64,000 nt of DNA. Origin: Gammaproteobacteria bacterium (GTDB lineage: Bacteria > Pseudomonadota > Gammaproteobacteria > SURF-13). The DNA lies in contig JAUXUQ010000013.1 of NCBI GenBank assembly GCA_030680605.1, positions 37,726 to 101,725 of the forward strand, written 5' to 3'. This document shows, piece after piece, positions 42,413 to 50,569 of the stretch. The notes under the pieces were generated by a model, which ran no database searches, was not told the DNA's origin, and saw only the letters and a list, made by a program, of their open reading frames with translations. Made by a program: the position numbers and the translations under genes. Position 1 is the stretch's first letter, and the number at the start of each line of letters is the position of its first letter.

Positions 42413-42487
42413 TGGGGTGTCGCCAAGTGGTAAGGCACCGGATTTTGATTCCGGCATTCCCAGGTTCGAATCCTGGCACCCCAGCCA
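42413..42487 (+). tRNA. tRNA-Gln (anticodon TTG)
   Basis: A 75-base cloverleaf. Acceptor stem TGGGGTG pairs with CACCCCA; D arm CGCCAAGTGGTAAGGC; anticodon loop TTTTGAT with anticodon TTG; T arm CCAGGTTCGAATCCTGG; discriminator G and an encoded CCA. Its position between ispE and prs is the usual one in Gammaproteobacteria. Confidence 0.97.
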
Positions 42488-42544
42488 AATGATAGTATTA
42501 CACAAGTGATCAGGAGTGCCGGGGGAGAACCTGGAGGGTTCGAC

Positions 42545-42602
42545 AAAATTGCCTGGGGCAATTTTGAACAGCAGCGCGCAACGCTGCTGACCCCGCAAGG
42601 GG
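42545..42602 (+). repeat. Three consecutive stem-loops between tRNA-Gln and prs
   Basis: AAAATTGCC/GGCAATTTT (42545-42565), CAGCAGCG/CGCTGCTG (42569-42589) and CCCC/GGGG (42591-42602), packed within 58 bases. There is no T-run. They lie between the tRNA and a near-copy of its tail. Confidence 0.65.
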
Positions 42603-42625
42603 CGCGGCACAAGGACGTGCAGCGT

Positions 42626-42646
42626 AATCCTGGCACCCAGCCAAAT
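42626..42646 (+). repeat. Partial copy of the tRNA-Gln 3' end
   Basis: AATCCTGGCACCCAGCCAAA repeats the end of tRNA-Gln plus the bases after CCA (42469-42489), with one C missing. It is a relic of a duplicated tRNA or of an old integration at this tRNA. Confidence 0.6.
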
Positions 42647-42677
42647 TCAAGCACAAGCAAAACATCAGGGGAAATCC

Positions 42678-43631
42678 ATGGCCGACAGTAAAATGATGGT
42701 GTTTTCCGGTAACGCCAACCTCCCGCTTGCGGAAAGCGTCGTCAACTACCTCAACATGCCGCTTGGCAGGGCGGTGGTGGATCGTTTCAGCGATGGCGAA
42801 GTAATGGTCGAGATCATGGAAAACGTACGCGGCAAGGATGTTTTCATCGTACAGCCCACCTGCGCACCCACCAACGACAACCTGATGGAACTGCTGGTAA
42901 TGGTCGATGCCATACGCCGCGCCTCCGCCTTCCGCGTCACCCCAGTCATCCCCTACCTAGGCTATTCACGCCAGGATCGACGCGCCCGCTCGGCGCGGGT
43001 ACCGATTACCGCCAAGGTAGTCGCCAACATGATCGAGAGCGTCGGTGCCGACCGCTTGGTCACCGTGGATCTGCACGCCGACCAGATTCAGGGCTTTTTC
43101 GACATTCCGGTCGATAACGTCTATGCCTCGCCGATCCTGCTGGGGGATGTCTGGAAGCACAAATACCCCAAGCTGATCGTGGTCTCGCCCGACGTCGGCG
43201 GCGTGGTGCGCGCCCGCGCTGTGGCCAAACACCTCGACGATGCCGAGCTGGCCATCATCGACAAGCGCCGGCCGCGCCACAACGAGGCCAAGGTGATGAA
43301 CGTGATCGGCGACGTGGAAGGCCGGACCTGCATCCTGGTGGACGATCTGGTCGATACCGCCGGTACCCTGTGCCAGGCCGCGCGCGCACTCAAGGAGCAT
43401 GGCGCCGCCAAGGTCGTGGCCTATTCCACCCACCCGGTGCTGTCGGGCCCGGCGGTGGACAACATCATGAATTCAGAGCTGGATGAGCTGGTAGTAACCG
43501 ATACCATTCCACTGCGGCCCGTCGCGGCCGCCTGCCCGCGCATACGCCAGCTCAGCATCGCCGCCATGCTGGCCGAGACCATGCACCGCATCCACCGTGA
43601 GGAATCGGTCAGCTCCCTGTTGATGGACTAA
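42678..43631 (+). CDS. prs: Ribose-phosphate pyrophosphokinase
   Basis: 317 residues. Makes PRPP from ribose-5-phosphate and ATP for nucleotide, His and Trp synthesis. Marks are [40 protein letters not shown], metal/active-site [20 protein letters not shown], the flexible-loop KRR in [15 protein letters not shown], and the PRPP loop [23 protein letters not shown] precedes the ATG. Confidence 0.97.
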   Translation: MADSKMMVFSGNANLPLAESVVNYLNMPLGRAVVDRFSDGEVMVEIMENVRGKDVFIVQPTCAPTNDNLMELLVMVDAIRRASAFRVTPVIPYLGYSRQDRRARSARVPITAKVVANMIESVGADRLVTVDLHADQIQGFFDIPVDNVYASPILLGDVWKHKYPKLIVVSPDVGGVVRARAVAKHLDDAELAIIDKRRPRHNEAKVMNVIGDVEGRTCILVDDLVDTAGTLCQAARALKEHGAAKVVAYSTHPVLSGPAVDNIMNSELDELVVTDTIPLRPVAAACPRIRQLSIAAMLAETMHRIHREESVSSLLMD

Positions 43632-43755
43632 GCAGCCCTGTCACTGGCCATTGGGTGGTTTCTTAACCCGCCGATTTCAGCTAAAATAGCCCGTTTTATG
43701 GATCCACCCTGCTCTGGTCGCGGAGCGGGTATTGTATTTCAACCCGGAGAAACAC

Positions 43756-44442
43756 ATGGCCATTGATTTTGAACTTGTCGCCGAGCCGCGTCAGGAGCAG
43801 GGGAAGGGTGCGAGCCGCCGCCTGCGTCACGCTGGCAAAGTGCCCGCCATCATTTATGGTGGCGGCAAAGACCCACAGACGATTACCCTCGACCACAATG
43901 CACTGCTGCGTCACCTTGAGCACGAGGCCTTTTATTCCCACCTGCTCACCGTCAAGGTCGGCGGGGAGGAATCCCGGGCAGTATTGCGTGACCTGCACCG
44001 CCACCCCAGCAAGCCGCGTATCCTGCACCTTGACCTGCAGCGCGTCAGCCCGATGGAGAAAATCCGCATGCGCGTACCGCTGCATTTTATCGGCGCCGAC
44101 ATCGCGCCGGGCGTCAAACAGGGTGGCGGCATCGTATCGCACCTGATGAACGATCTCGAGATCGTCTGCCTCGGCAAGGACCTGCCGGAGTACATCACCG
44201 TAGACCTTACCGAAACCGAGCTTAACGAGACGATCCATCTGTCCGACCTCAAGCTGCCGCAAGGCGTAGCCCTCGGGCACGGCGCTGACCGCAAACGCCC
44301 GGTGGCCAGCATCCATCTGCCGCGTGTTATCGTTGAACCGGAAACGGTCGCTGCACCTGCTACAGTCGAGGCCACAGCACAGACCGCCGCCGCTGCCACA
44401 CCGGAGGCAGGCGCCAAACCCGCCGCGAAGGACGCCAAGTAA
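43756..44442 (+). CDS. rplY: 50S ribosomal protein L25 / general stress protein Ctc
   Basis: 228 residues: the long form of L25, binding 5S rRNA. The N-terminal L25 domain ([28 protein letters not shown]) is followed by the TL5/CTC C-terminal domain ([28 protein letters not shown]) and an Ala-rich tail. The ATG at 43756 follows CGGAGAAACAC. prs-rplY-pth-ychF is the standard order. Confidence 0.96.
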   Translation: MAIDFELVAEPRQEQGKGASRRLRHAGKVPAIIYGGGKDPQTITLDHNALLRHLEHEAFYSHLLTVKVGGEESRAVLRDLHRHPSKPRILHLDLQRVSPMEKIRMRVPLHFIGADIAPGVKQGGGIVSHLMNDLEIVCLGKDLPEYITVDLTETELNETIHLSDLKLPQGVALGHGADRKRPVASIHLPRVIVEPETVAAPATVEATAQTAAAATPEAGAKPAAKDAK

Positions 44443-44469
44443 GGCCGTTCACCGGCAGAGGTTACCCGC

Positions 44470-45048
44470 TTGCCGCGCATCGAACTCATTGTGGGCCTGG
44501 GCAATCCGGGCCCGGAGTATCAATACACGCGGCACAATGCCGGCTTCTGGTTCGCCGATGCCGTGGCCCACGAGTATGCTGCCGGCTTTCAGGCCGAGAG
44601 CCGGTTTCACGCCCAGATCGCAAAATTCACGCCTGACCCGGTCGGCGGTGAATGTCGGCTGCTGAAGCCGCAGACCTTCATGAATAGAAGCGGACAGGCC
44701 GTAGCCAGCCTCGCCGCGTTCTACAAGCTGCCGCCGGAAAACATCCTGGTCGCACATGACGACCTCGATCTGCCGCCGGGCGTGGTACGGTTAAAGCAGG
44801 GCGGCGGTCACGGCGGTCACAACGGCTTGCGCGATATCATTGCGCAGATGGGTGACGCTTTCGCCCGGCTGCGCATCGGCATCGGCCATCCCGGCAAGGG
44901 CAACAATGTAGAAGGCTATGTGCTGAAACGCGCACCCGCTGCGGAGCAGAACTTGATGGATGACGCAGTCGCCGAGGCCCTCGCCGCACTGCCGCTGATC
45001 CTGAACGGCGAGCTGGAAAAGGCCATGCAGCAGTTGCATAGCCGTTAA
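44470..45048 (+). CDS. pth: Peptidyl-tRNA hydrolase
   Basis: 192 residues. Frees tRNA from peptidyl-tRNAs dropped by ribosomes. Marks are ELIVGLGNPGPEYQYTRHNAGFW (in pieces; includes the catalytic His), KPQTFMNRSGQAV, HDDLDLPPGVVRLKQGGGHGGHNGLRDI (in pieces) and RLRIGIGHPG. The start is TTG at 44470, preceded by CAGAGGTTACCCGC; no better ATG exists. Confidence 0.95.
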   Translation: MPRIELIVGLGNPGPEYQYTRHNAGFWFADAVAHEYAAGFQAESRFHAQIAKFTPDPVGGECRLLKPQTFMNRSGQAVASLAAFYKLPPENILVAHDDLDLPPGVVRLKQGGGHGGHNGLRDIIAQMGDAFARLRIGIGHPGKGNNVEGYVLKRAPAAEQNLMDDAVAEALAALPLILNGELEKAMQQLHSR

Positions 45049-45069
45049 TAACTAATATTCTTAAACGTC

Positions 45070-45145
45070 AAGGCGCAAAGACGCAAAGAAAAACCCGGTG
45101 TCTGAGGCTTAATACTTTTAGCTTTCCCTGCGTCTTGGCGACCTT
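45070..45145. repeat. Inverted repeat upstream of ychF
   Basis: An imperfect arm AAGGCGCAAAGACGCAAAG (from 45070) and its complement CTTTCCCTGCGTCTTGGCG (from 45122). Similar sequences are scattered as intergenic repeats in many proteobacterial genomes; from one copy its family cannot be fixed. Confidence 0.5.
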
Positions 45146-45177
45146 AGAGTTGCGAAATTTTTTAAAGAGTAATCATT

Positions 45178-46269
45178 ATGGGTTTTAAATGCGGCATTGT
45201 CGGCCTGCCCAACGTGGGCAAATCCACCCTGTTCAACGCCCTCACCAAGGCGGGTATCGCAGCGGAAAATTATCCGTTCTGCACCATTGAGCCCAATCTC
45301 GGCATCGTGCCGGTACCCGACACACGGCTCGATGCGCTGGCTGAAATCGTCAAGCCCCAAAAGGTTATCCCAACAGTCATCGAGTTCGTGGATATTGCCG
45401 GACTGGTGGCGGGCGCATCCAAGGGCGAGGGTCTGGGCAACAAATTCCTCGCCCACATTCGTGAAACCGACGCCATCGCGCACGTCGTACGCTGCTTTGA
45501 AGACGCCAACGTCGTGCACGTGGCGGGCAAGGTCTCGCCGATAGACGACATCGAGGTCATCCACACCGAGCTGGCACTCGCCGATCTCGACACGGTGGAC
45601 AAGGCGCTGTTGCGCATAGGCAAGGCCGGCAGGGCGGGCGACAAAGACGCGCTGGCGCAAAAAACCCTGCTCGAGCGTGTGCACGCACACCTCGACAGCG
45701 GCCAGCCGGTGCGTTCGCTCGACCTCGTCGCGGATGACCTGAAGCGCCTGCACGAATTACATTTGCTCACTGCGAAACCGACGCTGTACATTGCCAACGT
45801 GGCCGAGGACGGCTTCGCAAACAATCCCTATCTCGACCAGATGTGTGCCCACGCCACACGCGAAGGTGCCGCGCTGGTGCCGGTGTGTGCCGCCATCGAA
45901 GCCGAGATCGCGGAACTTGCGGACGAAGACAAGGCGGATTTTCTGAAAGAGCTGGGTCTGGACGAGCCGGGCCTCAACCGCGTAATCCGTGCCGGTCACC
46001 AGCTGCTTGGGCTACATACCTATTTCACCGCAGGCGTAAAGGAAGTGCGCGCATGGACCATCTCCGCCGGGGCTACCGCGCCACAGGCCGCAGGCGTCAT
46101 TCACACCGACTTCGAGCACGGCTTCATCCGTGCCGAAGTGATCGCCTATGACGACTTCATCAAATATCACGGTGAGGCGGGCGCCAAAGAGGCCGGCAAA
46201 TGGCGGCTGGAGGGGAAGGAGTACGTCGTGCACGATGGTGATGTCATGCACTTCAGGTTTAATGTTTGA
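45178..46269 (+). CDS. ychF: Redox-regulated ATPase YchF (Obg family)
   Basis: 363 residues. A ribosome-associated P-loop protein that prefers ATP. G1 [15 protein letters not shown]3 [17 protein letters not shown], the altered G4 YIANVAEDG (NxxE in place of NKxD, which explains the ATP preference), and a C-terminal TGS domain ([35 protein letters not shown]). Last gene of the prs-rplY-pth-ychF run. Confidence 0.96.
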   Translation: MGFKCGIVGLPNVGKSTLFNALTKAGIAAENYPFCTIEPNLGIVPVPDTRLDALAEIVKPQKVIPTVIEFVDIAGLVAGASKGEGLGNKFLAHIRETDAIAHVVRCFEDANVVHVAGKVSPIDDIEVIHTELALADLDTVDKALLRIGKAGRAGDKDALAQKTLLERVHAHLDSGQPVRSLDLVADDLKRLHELHLLTAKPTLYIANVAEDGFANNPYLDQMCAHATREGAALVPVCAAIEAEIAELADEDKADFLKELGLDEPGLNRVIRAGHQLLGLHTYFTAGVKEVRAWTISAGATAPQAAGVIHTDFEHGFIRAEVIAYDDFIKYHGEAGAKEAGKWRLEGKEYVVHDGDVMHFRFNV

Positions 46270-46283
46270 TAAAGGCAGTTGAA

Positions 46284-46358
46284 AGTAGCAAGTTACAAGT
46301 AGCAAGAAAATCTTTATAATTTCACACCCTTGCTACTTGCAACTCGTCACTTGCTACT
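46284..46358. repeat. Long inverted repeat between ychF and tRNA-Met
   Basis: Arm AGTAGCAAGTTACAAGTAGC (46284 on) and the complementary GCTACTTGCAACTCGTCACTTGCTACT (split around 46332-46358), with a 22-base centre. Each arm itself holds two copies of AGTAGCAAG. It may fold at the end of the ychF message; no T-run follows. Confidence 0.6.
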
Positions 46359-46367
46359 GTTTTCCAA

Positions 46368-46444
46368 GGCTATGTAGCTCAGCTGGTTAGAGCGCGGCAC
46401 TCATAATGCTGAGGTCGGTGGTTCGAGTCCACCCATAGCCACCA
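46368..46444 (+). tRNA. tRNA-Met (anticodon CAT), integration site
   Basis: A 77-base cloverleaf. Acceptor GGCTATG pairs with CATAGCC; D arm AGCTCAGCTGGTTAGAGC; anticodon loop CTCATAA; T arm GGTGGTTCGAGTCCACC; discriminator A and encoded CCA. Looks like an elongator tRNA-Met. Its last 45 bases are the left attachment site of the element. Confidence 0.97.
46400..46444 (+). repeat. attL: 45-bp direct repeat within tRNA-Met
   Basis: Bases 46400-46444 (anticodon loop to CCA) are identical to 60735-60779. This is the signature of a tyrosine integrase crossing over in a tRNA 3' end and leaving the tRNA whole on one side. Confidence 0.93.
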
Positions 46445-46463
46445 ATTAATTCAGCAATTTAGC

Positions 46464-47489
46464 TCACCCTTTAACAATTACCAGCCTGGGCTGTGCCAAT
46501 TTCGTGTCACGAGGCACAATCCGCTCAGCGTGTTCGGCCAAGTGTTCCGCTGCGAGGTGCGCATACCGGCGTACCATCTCAGAACATTCCCACCCGCCCA
46601 TCTCCTGCAACACATTAAGCGGTGTTCCCGCCTGCGCATGCCAGGACGCCCACGTATGGCGCAAGTCATGCCACCGGAAATCACTCAGGCCCGCCAACTT
46701 CACCGCCCGGCGCCACGCCTTGGTGTTCACCCACCAGACCGGCTCCCCGTCGTACGTAAACACGTACTCAGGGTGCTTACCGACCTGTTGCCGGAGTACG
46801 CCGACCGCCTCAGAGTTCAAAGCGACCGGGATCGCCTTCCTGGCCTTGGCTTGGTCGGCATGGATCCAGGCGACCTGACGCTGCAAGTCCACCTGGGACC
46901 ACGCCAGACGGCACACGTTGCGCTGACGCAATCCAGTAGCCAGCCCGAAACGTGCCATCGCTGCCTGATGGGGCGGCAAGAACGACAATAGACGCTCTGC
47001 CTGCTCCCGCGTGATCCAACACACCCGGCGGTTTTTAACCGGATACATCGGCACCTTAGGGGCCTTATCCAACCACTCCCATTCGTAAGCAGCTCGCCGC
47101 AGTATCGCCCTGATCAAGGCCATATAGCGGTTAGCCGTGGCACGGGTGCTTCCATCCGCCTTGGCTTCCGCTATCTGGTCCAACAACGCACGGTTTATTT
47201 CATTCAACCGCTTGCCACCCAGATAAGGGTCCACCCACTGCAGGATTTCCCTATCCTTATCGGTCGAGGCCTTATGGCTTTTTTCCTTAAGCCACTTCAC
47301 CACAGCCTCTTTCCAGGTGTACTGCGGGCGCTCACCCAGACTTTCGACCCGCCACAAATCGGCTTTTAACCGGTCGTGGTATTCCTGGGCCTGTTGCTTA
47401 TCTTCAGTCTCAGTAGATTGGCGTATTCGTCGTCCGTTTGGTGACGTAATGCCGATCCACCACACATTGCCGCGTTTATAGAGTGACAT
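46464..47489 (-). CDS. Tyrosine recombinase / site-specific integrase
   Basis: 341 residues. Catalytic residues are visible: Arg in ATGLRQRNVCRLAW, HxxR in WHDLRHTWASWHAQ, His/Trp in GGWECSEMVRRYAHL, with the nucleophile Tyr in RRYAHL. The N-terminal part is an AP2/SAM-like DNA-binding region (YKRGNVWWIGITSPNGRRIRQ) typical of phage-type integrases. AAGGAGG lies 7-8 bases before the ATG at 47489. The gene ends 20 bases inside attL. It should catalyse integration at tRNA-Met. Confidence 0.95.
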   Translation of the reverse strand: MSLYKRGNVWWIGITSPNGRRIRQSTETEDKQQAQEYHDRLKADLWRVESLGERPQYTWKEAVVKWLKEKSHKASTDKDREILQWVDPYLGGKRLNEINRALLDQIAEAKADGSTRATANRYMALIRAILRRAAYEWEWLDKAPKVPMYPVKNRRVCWITREQAERLLSFLPPHQAAMARFGLATGLRQRNVCRLAWSQVDLQRQVAWIHADQAKARKAIPVALNSEAVGVLRQQVGKHPEYVFTYDGEPVWWVNTKAWRRAVKLAGLSDFRWHDLRHTWASWHAQAGTPLNVLQEMGGWECSEMVRRYAHLAAEHLAEHAERIVPRDTKLAQPRLVIVKG

Positions 47490-47707
47490 GGAATAACCTC
47501 CTTCCAGCCACTTTGCGGCGCTTGCCCATTGTCATGATAGAGCGACCGCAGATAGGCGGCAAGGTCTTCGACCAGGAACACCCACCGCTTGCCCGGCTTA
47601 GCCCCCCGAACAACACCCGCCTTGGCCTTTTGACGCAACACTGCCGGAGACATCCGCAGGAAGGCGGCGGCTTCAACGAGATCAAGCGTTCGGCAAACAT
47701 CACTCAC
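47366..47707 (-). CDS. AlpA/excisionase-like HTH protein
   Basis: 113 residues with a MerR-like helix-turn-helix (DLVEAAAFLRMSPAVLRQKA, then GKRWVFLVEDLAAYLRSL), the pattern of AlpA and excisionase proteins that direct recombination or regulate the integrase. The start is GTG at 47707, overlapping the stop of the Rep gene by eight bases; the 3' third overlaps the integrase gene by 124 bases in another frame, which is unusual but fits tight coupling. The C-terminal tail beyond about residue 65 is not recognisable. Confidence 0.75.
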   Translation of the reverse strand: MSDVCRTLDLVEAAAFLRMSPAVLRQKAKAGVVRGAKPGKRWVFLVEDLAAYLRSLYHDNGQAPQSGWKEVIPCHSINAAMCGGSALRHQTDDEYANLLRLKISNRPRNTTTG

Positions 47708-49064
47708 CGTCCTTCCCCAGGCGGTATGCGCGCCCCAAGTCTTGCCGAACGAGGCGATCCCTCTCCATCTGACTCACGGGATCGGGCAGGCAATACAAGC
47801 GGCGCTTGGCAGCCACCTTCTCCCTAGTCAGACTCCTAAAGTCATGACAGATAAAATTAGGGTTAAACGGGTCGTTGTAATACGCACGCGTTAAAGCGTC
47901 TAACCCTTTCAAACCTTCAACGGGGCAATCGATATCCTTGCTGGCCATATAGCCAGTCAGTAACGAATGATGGTGAGAGGCAAAATAGGCGTCCGAAGGT
48001 GCTTGATGGGTAACAAACCGAATCGGTACAGCAACGCCTGGCCCTTGCCATGGAACAGCCTGTAAGACCTCCCACAACGGATGCAGAGGCCAGCGGGATT
48101 GCGTCTGATCATTCGGGTTAGGAAGCGTCAGCTTGAGCCAATCGCGAGTGGCGTAGGACCAGAGCGAGGAAAGGGCCCTCAACAAATCATCTGTAGTAGA
48201 GACGCCAAGCTGCCGCAAGACCTCTCGCCGGAACTGGAATTCCAGGCGGTGAACGGGCTGGCCATGCTCCCACCCCGCCTCGTACCACAAATCCTTTAAA
48301 TAAGTCTTGTCGCTGACCTTGATCTCCAAGGTCTTGTCGTAGAGGCGGCAGGAGATAGCTCCACGGCCCAACGTCCAACCCGAAAACTGACGGTCTACCG
48401 AATACTCAGTAATATCTCGCGCCCGCGTGACCCAAGCGTTCCTATCCCAACTAGATATAGCAACAGGTGAAACAAAATCGACAAAGAGATCCGCCCGACT
48501 AACCCTGGCATATCCTTCGACCAGGCCAAAGGATTCAACCACCTGCATGAGGTCGGCTAATACATAATCCACCCCCTTGGCAGTTAACCAGTGACTGGAT
48601 ATCTTCACATAGGCCAACGGGAGGGAGCGCGACTTAGAACCAGCGATCTGCAGGCGGTAACAAGGATCATCCAAAATATAAGAACAACGCTTAGTCCCAC
48701 GGTCCCGCACTATAAAATTGTGACCCCCGAAAGAATAAACCGCCAGGGCTTGAGTCATGACGGACTCGGACTGTGCCAAAGTCTTGAGCCTATCAAACTC
48801 GGTAGCCTTTTCTTGGGACAAGGCACCCGAATAGGACACGTATAAACTGTCTATACCAAATCTGAGAAGAAGACCGAATCCATCTTCAATGCTATTAGCA
48901 GGTGCTGTGTTACTAGGCGGCGCACCTTCTGGCCTGCCGCCGTCCGCACGGTGCGTGCTCGCGCACGCTTCCGTGCGGCCTGACGGTGAGCCGGATACGG
49001 CGGCTACAGTGGGCTCATGCCCTGCAAGGGCAGTCTCAGGGTTAAATCGGTTCTGATTGTGCAT
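47700..49064 (-). CDS. Replication initiation protein (Rep_trans-like)
   Basis: 454 residues from the ATG at 49064, chosen because GAGGAC lies seven bases upstream; ATGs at 49082 and 49109 are alternatives. A low-complexity N-terminal region (to about 75) is followed by a body resembling replication initiation factors of the Rep_trans family: ARVSRADLFVDFVSP, RLYDKTLEIKVSDKTYLKDL, HRLEFQFRREVLRQLGVSTT. In this family an HUH-independent Tyr nicks the origin for rolling-circle replication, and some members serve as relaxases. Codon use is more AT-rich than the chromosomal genes. It suggests that the excised element replicates. Confidence 0.7.
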   Translation of the reverse strand: MHNQNRFNPETALAGHEPTVAAVSGSPSGRTEACASTHRADGGRPEGAPPSNTAPANSIEDGFGLLLRFGIDSLYVSYSGALSQEKATEFDRLKTLAQSESVMTQALAVYSFGGHNFIVRDRGTKRCSYILDDPCYRLQIAGSKSRSLPLAYVKISSHWLTAKGVDYVLADLMQVVESFGLVEGYARVSRADLFVDFVSPVAISSWDRNAWVTRARDITEYSVDRQFSGWTLGRGAISCRLYDKTLEIKVSDKTYLKDLWYEAGWEHGQPVHRLEFQFRREVLRQLGVSTTDDLLRALSSLWSYATRDWLKLTLPNPNDQTQSRWPLHPLWEVLQAVPWQGPGVAVPIRFVTHQAPSDAYFASHHHSLLTGYMASKDIDCPVEGLKGLDALTRAYYNDPFNPNFICHDFRSLTREKVAAKRRLYCLPDPVSQMERDRLVRQDLGRAYRLGKDGE

Positions 49065-49164
49065 AAAAAAGTCCTCATCCATCGGCGGATATGCGATTGC
49101 TTTCCGCAACGGATAGAAACTTTATGCACTAAGGGCCTTAGCCTGAAGGCACTAAAAAATATTT

Positions 49165-50067
49165 TCACTGCCTTGACTTTTTGGCGCGGCTTTGAAACTT
49201 ACGATACTCGGCGAGGCGCTTGGAAATATAGCCCACCTCCTCGATGCGATTATTATATCCACCGACACCCGCACTATCACAAACATACAGAAGTTCAGAA
49301 TGCGACAGGGTGTCGAGCAAATTCATTCCGTCCAGCAGGGCAAAGGTCAGCCATAAGGAATGGAACCGAATTTTCCCTCGAAGCACTGGATTGGCAATGC
49401 GGTAAGCAAGCTTATCTAAGAAATCGGCGTCACCCGCAAGCTGGGCGCGCTCGGAGCGCTCCTTAAAGTATGGCAGGTTCGTCAAGATAGTCCGGTCTAT
49501 CTGAACCGCAAGACAAAAAGCGGTGTCGTCGCCAGCGATGGCTTGTTGGACTAAAGCCGTCATTTTCTGCCCATGTACCATCAGGGCCATGTAGTTGTAG
49601 AAATTGGATAAGAGTGACATCCAGATGATTTGGCTCACCCGGATTTCCTCGGCCTGGTCTTCAGGGCTCAGAGCCTCGAAAATTCTGCAAGCCGATTCAA
49701 ACTCAGCATCAGTCTTGGGTATGTGGAAGCCATCGAAATCAAGAGATATCAGATGACCGATAAGTTCATTAAGGAAGGCAGTTTGCTCTTCTTCAGTAGT
49801 GATCTTTCCTAGTTCCTGATTCAGTTCATTGATTGCATCGGGGGTGAGGAAAGCAGAAAAACCAAAGCAATTCAGCTTTTTTTCATCCAGGTATAGCTCA
49901 ACATAGTTTTTAATCTTGAGATTTTGGAAAGCACGCTGAATCGTAGGCGGGAGTACCATCCAGCCGCCTTTGGACTGCATGGACACCAGAATCCAATCCA
50001 AATCCGGGATAATGCACTGGAGATACTTTATTGCGTGCTCAATATCGGGTTTAGGTTTTAAGTCCAT
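49165..50067 (-). CDS. Unrecognised 300-residue protein downstream of ABC-3C genes
   Basis: 300 residues from the ATG at 50067 (MDLKPKPDIEHAIKYLQCII). The frame is open to 50229, but that part overlaps the preceding gene and has a Thr/Ser-rich shadow look. Mostly helical, no TM segment and no known motif; charged tail (AEYRKFQSRAKKSRQ). It has the same strand and is 10 bases from the 160-residue gene, so they are probably cotranscribed with the defence cluster. AT-rich compared with the hsd genes. No function can be assigned. Confidence 0.7.
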   Translation of the reverse strand: MDLKPKPDIEHAIKYLQCIIPDLDWILVSMQSKGGWMVLPPTIQRAFQNLKIKNYVELYLDEKKLNCFGFSAFLTPDAINELNQELGKITTEEEQTAFLNELIGHLISLDFDGFHIPKTDAEFESACRIFEALSPEDQAEEIRVSQIIWMSLLSNFYNYMALMVHGQKMTALVQQAIAGDDTAFCLAVQIDRTILTNLPYFKERSERAQLAGDADFLDKLAYRIANPVLRGKIRFHSLWLTFALLDGMNLLDTLSHSELLYVCDSAGVGGYNNRIEEVGYISKRLAEYRKFQSRAKKSRQ

Positions 50068-50077
50068 GAGGTGAATT

Positions 50078-50560
50078 TCAGGCCCAACGCTTCCTTGGGG
50101 CGCGCCGAATCTCGGTGATTTTAATGTCGAGCGCGGCCTGGATGCTGTAGAAGATGTTGCCGTTGGGGTGGGCAGATTCGTTGCGGTCGTCCACCAGCTT
50201 GGCGTAGGTGCCGATCTTGCCGTTGTCACAGGCGATGAGCTTGAGGAAGCGCAGGATGCTGCGTTCGTTCACGGTGCTGAACACGAAGGGCGAAGTCGCG
50301 TCGAGGAGACTCTTCTCGATGTCCTTGCCGAAGCCGATCAGGCCCATCGCGAAATCCTTTGGCGTCGTCTGCTTGATCTGCCAGATGTTGAAATAGACGA
50401 AGCTCATCGTGAGCATGTGGTAGGCGAGGAAGGCGAACTGGAATTTGCCGTGCGTGTGGTTCGTCTCGAAGGCGTCCCACAGAAACTCGATGTACTCCTG
50501 CTCTTTCGGCGTCTTGAAGGAGAGCGGCAGGTAGTCGGCGAGTTCGGCGGCTTCTTCCAT
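50078..50560 (-). CDS. Unrecognised 160-residue protein next to the DUF2326 ATPase
   Basis: 160 residues, helical, with YIEFLWDAFETNHTHGKFQF, AYHMLTMSFVYFNIWQI and KLVDDRNESAHPNGNIFYSI. The Arg-Asn-x-x-(S)AHPNG stretch recalls RNxxxH-like sites of HEPN-type helical proteins (here DDRNESAHPNG), so an HEPN-like RNase or structural fold is possible; this is a weak inference from one motif. It starts 9 bases after the ATPase stop, so it belongs to the same transcript. Confidence 0.7.
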   Translation of the reverse strand: MEEAAELADYLPLSFKTPKEQEYIEFLWDAFETNHTHGKFQFAFLAYHMLTMSFVYFNIWQIKQTTPKDFAMGLIGFGKDIEKSLLDATSPFVFSTVNERSILRFLKLIACDNGKIGTYAKLVDDRNESAHPNGNIFYSIQAALDIKITEIRRAPRKRWA

Positions 50561-50569
50561 CGCTATTGA

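Noticed and set aside
46284..46358. CRISPR-like array from repeated AGTAGCAAG
   Set aside because: Only four short units in inverted pairs, without regular spacers; no cas genes in the window.
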